From contig CAMWQV010000176.1 in NCBI GenBank assembly GCA_947176425.1, forward strand, positions 1-5,568: a stretch of 5,568 bases of DNA. Direction: 5' to 3'. Under the pieces are notes generated by a model, which had not been told where the DNA came from, ran no database searches, and saw only the letters and a list, made by a program, of their open reading frames with translations. Shown in pieces: positions 1 through 4,662 of the stretch; positions within the stretch are counted from its first letter, which is position 1; each line of letters begins with the position of its first letter. The translations under genes and the position numbers were made by a program. This stretch comes from an uncultured Clostridia bacterium (lineage in GTDB: Bacteria > Bacillota > Clostridia > Oscillospirales > Oscillospiraceae).

Positions 1-128
1 TCGTTGCGCCCCCGCGTATGCTGATCGCGTTTTTGGAGAATAATTTGCAGGCGGACGGAAGCGTGCTTGTTCCCGCGCCCCTGCGTCCGTACATGGGCGG
101 TACGGAAATTCTGCGGCCGAAAAATTAA
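1..128 (+). CDS. serS: Seryl-tRNA synthetase, C-terminal end (5' truncated by window)
   Basis: Reading from base 3, 41 codons end at TAA 126-128. The translation contains LIAFLENN, QADGSVLVP and LRPYMGGTEIL, which match the extreme C-terminus of bacterial SerRS: the end of class II motif 3 and the final strand with PYMGG. SerRS charges tRNA-Ser with serine in the cytoplasm using ATP. Only the tail of the catalytic domain is in view, so the N-terminal coiled-coil arm and motifs 1 and 2 cannot be checked. The usual RTL of motif 3 reads PRML here, as in some clostridial enzymes. The next gene starts 44 bases after the stop, and no terminator is visible between them. Confidence 0.9.
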   Translation, partial: VAPPRMLIAFLENNLQADGSVLVPAPLRPYMGGTEILRPKN

Positions 129-172
129 ATTGTATTTCATAATTTCTGATAACATGAAAAGGAGCTAATCGC

Positions 173-592
173 ATGAAACTGTCTAACGTATTGAAAGTCT
201 TTGGCACCGCCGCGCTGCTGGGCAGCCTGATCCCCTACCGTGTCTCTACCGACGAGGATACCGGCGAGAAGAAGTACCGCGCCCTCTTATGGGAGGCCAC
301 CCAAACTCCCCAGGACGACGGCGAGAAAAAGAGCCTCTCTGTGCATGTGGGATTTTTTAACCCGCTGGCGGATGACGAAGCGCATCTGTATGCCGATGAT
401 CTGACGGTCGAATACATCCCGGAAGACGAGGATGATGAGATCGAGGCTGAGGAAGAAAAGACTGAGGAAACCGCAGTGGATGTTGCTGAGAGCATTGCAG
501 AAGAAGCGATTGAAACTGCGCAGGCCGCCGCTGACATTCCTGACGGGGAAGCCGCGGCAGACGGGGAGCCGGAGGAATCAGCAGAAGTTTAA
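173..592 (+). CDS. Small acidic protein with hydrophobic N-terminus, function unknown
   Basis: This 139-residue protein is not recognised as a named family. The ATG is preceded by AAAAGGAG at 157-164 with 8 bases of spacing, so the start is well supported. Residues 6-21 are a short hydrophobic stretch (VLKVFGTAALLGSLIP) that could be a weak membrane anchor or signal; there is no lipobox cysteine. Residues 22-66 look like a small folded region (PYRVSTDEDTGEKKYRALLW, then a VHVGFFNPL segment). The remainder is low-complexity and strongly acidic: roughly 31 of the last 73 residues are Asp or Glu with a single Lys, and the end is rich in Ala. The tail is probably disordered. It lies 30 bases upstream of mscL and may share its transcript. 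The role is unknown. The good ribosome site and the contrast between an ordered head and an acidic tail argue for a real gene. Confidence 0.8.
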   Translation: MKLSNVLKVFGTAALLGSLIPYRVSTDEDTGEKKYRALLWEATQTPQDDGEKKSLSVHVGFFNPLADDEAHLYADDLTVEYIPEDEDDEIEAEEEKTEETAVDVAESIAEEAIETAQAAADIPDGEAAADGEPEESAEV

Positions 593-622
593 ACCGGTAC
601 TGCAAAGGATCGAACAGACTGC

Positions 623-1012
623 ATGAAAAAATTTTTAGAAGAATTCAAAGCGTTTGCCATGCGCGGAAATGTGATGGACCTGGCAGTGGGCGTGATTGTC
701 GGCGGCGCGTTCGGGTCCATCACCACGTCCCTGATCGACGATATCATTATGCCAGTGGTGGGCATATTTGTCAGCGAGGCCAGTTTTGCGGACCTGCATC
801 TGCATATAGGCGGTGCGGAGATCACCTATGGAAACTTTATCCAGGCCGTATTAAATTTTGTTATCTTGGCTTTTGTGGTCTTCTGTATGGTCAAGGCGGT
901 CAACCAACTGCATCGCACGCCCGCGCAGGCAGCCCCTCCCCCACCCCCCGAGCCGTCCAATGAGGAGCTGCTGCTGCGGGAGATACGCGATCTGCTGAAG
1001 GAGAAGCAATGA
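623..1012 (+). CDS. mscL: Large-conductance mechanosensitive channel MscL
   Basis: MscL is a homopentameric membrane channel that opens under high membrane tension and releases solutes during hypo-osmotic shock. The 129-residue length is typical. The N-terminal amphipathic helix (MKKFLEEFKAFAMRGN) runs into TM1, about residues 16-46, with the hallmark MDLAVGVIVGGAFG and the IDDIIMP end. A short periplasmic loop with YGNFI follows, then TM2, about residues 72-93 (LNFVILAFVVF). A five-proline linker (105-109) leads to the C-terminal cytoplasmic helix, which carries the family motif LLLREIRDLLKEK. The start fits the family exactly, but its ribosome site is poor: AAAGGA at 604-609 is 13 bases away. 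Coupling to the upstream gene is possible. The stop overlaps the rsmG start as ATGA. Confidence 0.96.
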   Translation: MKKFLEEFKAFAMRGNVMDLAVGVIVGGAFGSITTSLIDDIIMPVVGIFVSEASFADLHLHIGGAEITYGNFIQAVLNFVILAFVVFCMVKAVNQLHRTPAQAAPPPPPEPSNEELLLREIRDLLKEKQ

Positions 1013-1704
1013 GGGACGTACTGTCCGCGGGCCTGCCGGAGCTGGGGCTGGCCCCCGCGCTGATTCCCCTGCTGGAGCAATACGCCGGCCTGCTGCTGGA
1101 ACGCAACAAGGTCATGAACCTGACTGCAATTACAGAACCAGAGGACGTGGCGTCGCTGCATCTGCTGGACAGCCTGGAACTGATCCCGCTGGCGGGACTC
1201 CGGGACGGTACGCTGCTGGATGTGGGTACCGGCGCCGGCCTGCCGGGCCTGCCTCTGGCGGCGTCGCTGCCGGAAATGCAGGTAACGCTGCTGGACAGCC
1301 TGAATAAACGGGTCGAATTTTTGCGGGAGACCTGCCGGACGCTGGCCCTGCAAAATGTGACCTGCGTCCATGCGAGGGCGGAGGAATTTGCGGCGGAGCA
1401 TCGGGAATCCTTCCGCTATGTTGTCAGCCGGGCCGTTGCGTCGCTGCCGGTCTTGGCAGAACTGTGCCTGCCGCTGACGGAACGGGGCGGCTGTTTTCTG
1501 GCGATGAAGTCCAGCCATACCGAAGATGAGATCAATTCAGCGAAACGGGCGGTGTCTCTGCTGGGGGGCCGGATTGCCTGGGTGAAGGATTACCGTATTC
1601 CAACCACAGACGTTACCCACCGGCTGATCTGTATCGAGAAGGTCAAAACCGCGCCGAAGCAGTATCCCCGCCGTTTCGCGCAGATCAAAAAGTCGCCCCT
1701 CTGA
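1009..1704 (+). CDS. rsmG: 16S rRNA (guanine-527-N7) methyltransferase RsmG
   Basis: RsmG (GidB) uses S-adenosylmethionine to methylate N7 of G527 in the 530 loop of 16S rRNA; loss of the enzyme is known to give low-level streptomycin resistance. The 231-residue length is normal. Visible motifs are NLTAIT (37-42), HLLDSL (51-56), the SAM-binding loop LLDVGTGAGLPGLPLA (69-84), LLDSLNKR (94-101), VVSRAVA (138-144), and a C-terminal YPRRFAQIKKSPL that resembles the family's YPR...KKPL end. The start is fixed by AAGGAG at 998-1003, five bases upstream inside mscL, and by the ATGA overlap, so translation is probably coupled to mscL. In many Firmicutes rsmG follows mnmG near the origin and precedes noc/soj. 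Here it follows mscL and precedes a MinD-type ATPase. Confidence 0.96.
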   Translation: MRDVLSAGLPELGLAPALIPLLEQYAGLLLERNKVMNLTAITEPEDVASLHLLDSLELIPLAGLRDGTLLDVGTGAGLPGLPLAASLPEMQVTLLDSLNKRVEFLRETCRTLALQNVTCVHARAEEFAAEHRESFRYVVSRAVASLPVLAELCLPLTERGGCFLAMKSSHTEDEINSAKRAVSLLGGRIAWVKDYRIPTTDVTHRLICIEKVKTAPKQYPRRFAQIKKSPL

Positions 1705-1732
1705 GGGTGACATACAGGCGGTGTGACGCCGC
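1692..1732 (+). other. Two tandem small hairpins at the rsmG-minD junction
   Basis: The first stem pairs 1692-1698 (GTCGCCC) with 1705-1711 (GGGTGAC), seven pairs with one G-U and a six-base loop that spans the rsmG stop codon. The second pairs 1718-1723 (GCGGTG) with 1727-1732 (CGCCGC), six pairs with one G-U and a UGA loop. Neither is followed by a T-run, so they do not look like intrinsic terminators. They could stabilise the mRNA, pause polymerase, or be chance. Confidence 0.3.
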
Positions 1733-1741
1733 ATAGAAAGA

Positions 1742-1748
1742 AAAGGAG
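1742..1748 (+). promoter_or_regulatory. Distant Shine-Dalgarno sequence of minD
   Basis: AAAGGAG is the only good anti-16S match upstream of the MinD-family gene, but it lies 20 bases before the ATG at 1769, well beyond the usual 5-10. No in-frame ATG, GTG or TTG start exists closer to it, and the ATG at 1769 fits MinD N-termini exactly. The start is therefore not in doubt, but initiation may be inefficient or use a weak CCGGAT-like site at 1755-1760. Confidence 0.4.
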
Positions 1749-1768
1749 AGTGTACCGGATATAAAACT

Positions 1769-2512
1769 ATGGGACAGACTATCGTAGTAGTTTCCGGAAA
1801 GGGCGGGACCGGAAAAACGTCGTTTACTGCCAACGTGGGTATGGGGCTGGCTATGCTGGGGCACGCTACTCTGTGCCTGGACTGTGATGTGGGATTGAGG
1901 AATCTGGATATCGCTATGGCAATGACTGATTGCGCGGTAATGGATTTCACGGATATCCTGACAGGCAACTGCACTTTGGAGGAAGCCGCCGTCCCGCACC
2001 CCAAACAGCATAATCTTTTCCTGCTGACCGCGCCGACACGGATCGGTGTATCTTCTATTGACAAGCAGGCGTTCCGGGACCTTTTTCCTGCCATTAACGA
2101 ACAATATGATTACTGCCTGGTGGACGCCCCCGCCGGACTGGGCGCAGGATTTCAGCTGGCCATCTCCGGAGCGGACCGTGCTGTTTTAGTCACCACCACT
2201 GAGGCCAGCAGTCTCCGGGACGCACAGCGCACCGCTATGGAATTAAATGTGCTTCCGGAGAACAGCGTCCATATGGTCGTAAACCGCTGCCGTCAAAAAC
2301 TTCTCAAGTCGCTGCATCAAACCATAGACGATGCGATTGACAGTACAGGGCTGCCGCTTCTGGGCGTGATTCCGGAGGATGAGACCATGTCGCTGCACGC
2401 GGGACGGGGCGTGCCGCTGCTGATGACGAACAACGACTGTGCAGCCCGCGCCTATCGGAACATAGCCCGCCGGATCAACGGTCAGCGGACGCCGCTTATG
2501 AAAATCAGATGA
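1769..2512 (+). CDS. minD: MinD-family septum-site ATPase lacking the C-terminal membrane helix
   Basis: MinD is a ParA/MinD (SIMIBI) ATPase that dimerises with ATP, binds membrane, and recruits MinC to block division away from mid-cell. The deviant Walker A is GKGGTGKT (10-17), with signature Lys11 and Lys16. The switch I region CDVGLRNLD (39-47) is MinD-specific and separates it from Soj/ParA. Walker B is YCLVDAPAG (115-123), followed by GADRAVLVTTTEASSLRDA. The protein is 247 residues, against about 265-270 for typical MinD. It ends in NIARRI then TPLMKIR, just where other MinDs continue into a basic amphipathic helix used for membrane binding. No minC or minE lies on either side: rsmG is upstream and an mgsA homologue downstream. 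The MinD assignment is firm by sequence; a classical Min role is doubtful. Confidence 0.85.
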   Translation: MGQTIVVVSGKGGTGKTSFTANVGMGLAMLGHATLCLDCDVGLRNLDIAMAMTDCAVMDFTDILTGNCTLEEAAVPHPKQHNLFLLTAPTRIGVSSIDKQAFRDLFPAINEQYDYCLVDAPAGLGAGFQLAISGADRAVLVTTTEASSLRDAQRTAMELNVLPENSVHMVVNRCRQKLLKSLHQTIDDAIDSTGLPLLGVIPEDETMSLHAGRGVPLLMTNNDCAARAYRNIARRINGQRTPLMKIR

Positions 2513-2577
2513 TCCCTGTAATGATGAACGCAGCTTTATAGAGAGACATCAAAGGAAAAAGAAAGGAATAGATCGTC

Positions 2578-2991
2578 ATGTATCTTGCTCTGATGTCCCA
2601 CGACAATAAAAAGGACCTGATGGTCCAGTTCTGTTCTGCGTACGCCGGAATATTGTCCCGGCATGTCCTTTGTGCCACGAATACCACCGGACGGATGATT
2701 ATGGAGGCGACGGGACTGCATATCCATTTGTTCTTATCCTGCCAGCACGGCGGGAGCCAGCAGATCGGCGCACGGATCGCATATAATGAGATGGATATGG
2801 TGCTGTTTTTTGTGGATCCCAACGACTCCGCGCTGGAAGCGGAAGCATTGTACATTTCGCGGCTGTGCGACCAGAACAACATTCCCTATGCCTCCAATCA
2901 GGCGACAGCGGAAATGCTGCTGTTAGGAATGGACCGCGGTGATTTGGACTGGCGGAAGATCATCAACCCCAAGCACAAGCTGAATCGCTGA
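2578..2991 (+). CDS. mgsA: Methylglyoxal synthase family protein with altered active site
   Basis: Methylglyoxal synthase converts dihydroxyacetone phosphate to methylglyoxal and phosphate, a glycolytic bypass. At 137 residues this is a full-length single MGS-fold protein, and its overall match is clear: MSHDNKK (6-12), TTGRMIMEATGL (36-47), QQIGARIAYNE (61-71), FFVDP (77-81), RLCDQNNIP (95-103), ATAEMLL (109-115) and the clostridial-type DRGDLDWR end. Key positions differ. The GGDQQ motif is GGSQQ, so the catalytic aspartate (Asp71 in E. coli) is Ser60. ATGTTG reads ATNTTG, and the LSGP phosphate loop reads LSCQ. The PHDPD segment carrying His98 and Asp101 is replaced by an acidic ALEAEAL, one residue shorter. 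His8-Asp9, matching His19-Asp20, are kept. AAAGGA at 2562-2567, 10 bases before the ATG, supports the start. It may be inactive, regulatory or of changed specificity. Confidence 0.82.
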   Translation: MYLALMSHDNKKDLMVQFCSAYAGILSRHVLCATNTTGRMIMEATGLHIHLFLSCQHGGSQQIGARIAYNEMDMVLFFVDPNDSALEAEALYISRLCDQNNIPYASNQATAEMLLLGMDRGDLDWRKIINPKHKLNR

Positions 2992-3026
2992 AAGACCGCC
3001 GCCCCACGCGGAGGAAAGGACAGGAG

Positions 3027-3070
3027 GCTCTCGTCCCGCTAAGACAGGGGACGGGAGCGTTGCTCTTTTT
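3027..3070 (+). terminator. Strong hairpin plus T-run, probable terminator or attenuator
   Basis: Bases 3027-3037 (GCTCTCGTCCC) pair with 3048-3058 (GGGACGGGAGC): eleven pairs with one G-U and a ten-base loop. TTTTT follows at 3066-3070 after a seven-base gap, which is longer than in a classic terminator. A weaker overlapping stem, 3055-3058 with 3062-3065 (GAGC-GTT-GCTC), abuts the T-run directly. The CGTCCC/GGGACG core resembles the terminator arm of T-box leaders, which often control aminoacyl-tRNA synthetase genes, but the conserved TGGNACCGCG sequence is not seen upstream. It ends mgsA transcription or attenuates entry into the next genes. Confidence 0.55.
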
Positions 3071-3084
3071 ATGAAGGTGCTGCT

Positions 3085-3252
3085 ATGAAAAAATTATTTC
3101 TGATATTGACAGTAATCTTTGTGATTTTGACATTTGCCGGGGCGGCGTATGTGCTGTATAATAATGGAATGGTCAGCGCGGGATACGCCTGTGCGCCGAT
3201 GGTTCTTGCGTTGGCCTGTTTGAGTTTATATAGAAATGCCCGGCAAAAATAA
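3085..3252 (+). CDS. 55-residue predicted membrane protein, function unknown
   Basis: The frame ATG 3085 to TAA 3250-3252 encodes 55 residues. Residues 2-3 are Lys-Lys, then a hydrophobic segment covers about 4-24 (LFLILTVIFVILTFAGAAYVL). A short polar turn, YNNGMVSAGYA, leads to a second hydrophobic segment, about 34-49 (CAPMVLALACLSLY), and a basic end RNARQK. This is a plausible helical hairpin with both ends in the cytoplasm. AAGGTG at 3074-3079, five bases before the ATG, is a fair ribosome site. The gene starts 14 bases after the T-run of the upstream hairpin, leaving no space for its own promoter, so it would be expressed by readthrough. It precedes hisS by 24 bases. Small proteins of this two-segment kind are seen in Clostridia, but no named family is recognised. 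The hydrophobic pattern, start site and fit between neighbours support a real gene. Confidence 0.62.
   Translation: MKKLFLILTVIFVILTFAGAAYVLYNNGMVSAGYACAPMVLALACLSLYRNARQK
3134..3162 (+). promoter_or_regulatory. Candidate internal sigma-A promoter for hisS-aspS
   Basis: TTGCCG at 3134-3139 (four of six to TTGACA) is followed by a 17-base spacer and a perfect TATAAT at 3157-3162. Transcription would begin near 3169, giving a leader of roughly 108 bases before the hisS ATG. It lies inside the 55-residue membrane protein gene. Two exact TTGACA hexamers at 3106-3111 and 3127-3132 have no suitably spaced -10. The AT-rich hydrophobic codons could produce such matches by chance. Confidence 0.35.
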
Positions 3253-3263
3253 ACCTGATTGAC

Positions 3264-3269
3264 AGGAGG
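3264..3269 (+). promoter_or_regulatory. Ribosome-binding site that fixes the hisS start
   Basis: AGGAGG lies seven bases before the ATG at 3277. A TTG at 3259 is in frame and would add six residues (MTGGKL), but it lies upstream of this site and would encode the site itself, so the ATG at 3277 is the preferred start. Confidence 0.85.
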
Positions 3270-3276
3270 GAAATTA

Positions 3277-4635
3277 ATGAAAGTACAGCCCCGGACACTC
3301 TCCGGATTTATGGAACTGCTGCCGCGGGAACAGCTCATAATGGAACGCATCATGCAGACCCTGCGGGAGACATACAGCTCATACGGTTTCACGCCCCTGG
3401 ACACACCGGTGATTGAAGCCAGCGAGGTTTTGCTGGCGAAAGGCGGCGGCGAAACGGAAAAACAGATTTACCGTTTTACGAAAGGTGATTCTGACCTCAG
3501 CCTGCGTTTTGACCTGACAGTACCGCTGGCGAAATATGTCGCCCTGCATTACGGCAGCCTCACGTTTCCTTTCCGCCGCTATCAGATCGGCAAGGTCTAC
3601 CGCGGAGAACGGGCGCAGAGGGGACGCTTCCGGGAATTTTATCAGGCGGATATTGATATCATAGGCGACGGAAAACTGGATGTAACCAATGAGGCGGAGA
3701 TTCCAGCCATAATTTATCAGACATTTTCGCGTCTCGGCTTGCAGCGTTTTCGGATTCTGGTGAACAACCGGAAAATTCTGAATGGTTTTTACGCCATTCT
3801 GAACCTGACGGAACAGTCGGGGGATATTATGCGCACGGTGGATAAGCTGGATAAAATCGGTGCGGAAAAAGTGGCAGGGCTTTTGACAGAAGAACTGGGC
3901 CTCTCCCCTGCCGCTGCGGAGAAGATCATGCAATTCATCTCCATCAATGGCACAAACGCGGAAGTTCTGGCGGAGCTGGACCGGTACACGGGCAAAAACG
4001 AGCTGTTCGACGCCGGGCGTGCCGAGCTGGAGACAGTCGTAAAATATCTGTCGGCTTTTGGCGTACCGGAGGAATATTTTGCGGTAGACCTGACCATTGC
4101 CCGCGGCCTGGATTACTACACCGGCACCGTCTACGAAACCGCTATGCTGGACCATCCGGAAATTGGTTCCATTTGTTCCGGCGGACGGTATGACAACCTT
4201 GCGGAATATTATACAAATAAAGTCCTACCCGGCGTAGGCATTTCCATTGGACTGACCCGGCTTTTCTACGTTCTTAACGAACAAAAAATGCTGAATACCG
4301 AGGCGGCTGGCGCGTCTGCCGATGTCCTGATTCTGCCCATGACGCCGGACCTTGCGCCTGCCATATCGCTGGCGTCGCGCCTGCGGGAACTGGGAATCCG
4401 GGTACAGCTTTATACGGAGAAGAAAAAATTCAACGCAAAGATGAACTATGCGGACCGGCAGGGCATCCCCTATGTAATTTTCCTGGGAGATGACGAGATT
4501 GCGGCGAAGCTGGTCAGCTGTAAGGATATGGCTACCGGCGAACAGACAAAGCTGGATTTTGACCAGACATATATGCGAATTGTCAAGGGATTAGAGCAGC
4601 GTCAAAGCGCGGCTGTTATCTCAGCACAGAAATAA
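3277..4635 (+). CDS. hisS: Histidyl-tRNA synthetase
   Basis: HisRS is a class II dimer that charges tRNA-His using ATP and histidine. From the ATG at 3277 it has 452 residues, a little longer than the usual 420-430. Motif 1 is around PLDTPVIEASEVL (40-52). The motif 2 loop is RGERAQRGRFREFYQ (109-123). The histidine-binding signature RGLDYYTGTVYE (276-287) includes the HisRS-specific Arg276. SGGRYDNL (301-308) and motif 3 PGVGISIGLTRL (318-329) follow. From about residue 347 comes the C-terminal anticodon-binding domain (ADVLILPM, ELGIRVQLY, GIPYVIFLGDDE). The N-terminus reads LSGFMELLP instead of the commoner RGTxDxLP. An aspS gene follows after 27 bases, the familiar hisS-aspS pairing of Firmicutes. 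No T-box leader is visible. Confidence 0.96.
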   Translation: MKVQPRTLSGFMELLPREQLIMERIMQTLRETYSSYGFTPLDTPVIEASEVLLAKGGGETEKQIYRFTKGDSDLSLRFDLTVPLAKYVALHYGSLTFPFRRYQIGKVYRGERAQRGRFREFYQADIDIIGDGKLDVTNEAEIPAIIYQTFSRLGLQRFRILVNNRKILNGFYAILNLTEQSGDIMRTVDKLDKIGAEKVAGLLTEELGLSPAAAEKIMQFISINGTNAEVLAELDRYTGKNELFDAGRAELETVVKYLSAFGVPEEYFAVDLTIARGLDYYTGTVYETAMLDHPEIGSICSGGRYDNLAEYYTNKVLPGVGISIGLTRLFYVLNEQKMLNTEAAGASADVLILPMTPDLAPAISLASRLRELGIRVQLYTEKKKFNAKMNYADRQGIPYVIFLGDDEIAAKLVSCKDMATGEQTKLDFDQTYMRIVKGLEQRQSAAVISAQK

Positions 4636-4662
4636 TTCAAAACCAGAAAGGAATTTACAGAC

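Noticed and set aside
130..155. Promoter-like TTGTAT and TGATAACAT before the acidic protein gene
   Set aside because: The spacer is only 14 bases, and a start near 162 would fall within the ribosome-binding site at 157-164, leaving no usable leader.
826..1518. 230-codon open frame on the minus strand across mscL and rsmG
   Set aside because: It is antisense to two certain genes, has a low-complexity Gln/Arg-rich composition, and no family resemblance. It is a shadow of GC-rich codons.
1769..2512. Soj/ParA chromosome-partition ATPase instead of MinD
   Set aside because: Position after rsmG suggests it, but the GLRNLD switch region and the DAPAG Walker B context are those of MinD.
2509..2541. 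Ten-codon frame MIPVMMNAAL overlapping the minD stop as ATGA
   Set aside because: Too short, with no ribosome site and no resemblance to MinE or a membrane helix.
2510..2610. Frameshifted continuation of MinD that would restore a C-terminal helix
   Set aside because: The alternate frame gives a polar, charged peptide (SFIERHQRKKK) with no amphipathic membrane-binding pattern, so it does not explain the missing helix.
2992..3084. Complete T-box riboswitch
   Set aside because: Only the terminator-like arm is present; no TGGNACCGCG, no visible Stem I or specifier loop, and too little non-coding length.
3071..3088. Five-codon leader peptide MKVLL before the 55-residue gene
   Set aside because: It has no ribosome site of its own, starts directly after the T-run and contains no regulatory codon run such as histidines; its sequence serves as the AAGGTG site of the next gene.
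3259..3276. TTG start giving a HisRS longer by six residues
   Set aside because: The AGGAGG site lies inside this extension and is ideally placed for the ATG at 3277.
3379..4155. 258-codon open frame on the minus strand inside hisS
   Set aside because: Fully antisense to well-conserved HisRS sequence, with no motif of its own.
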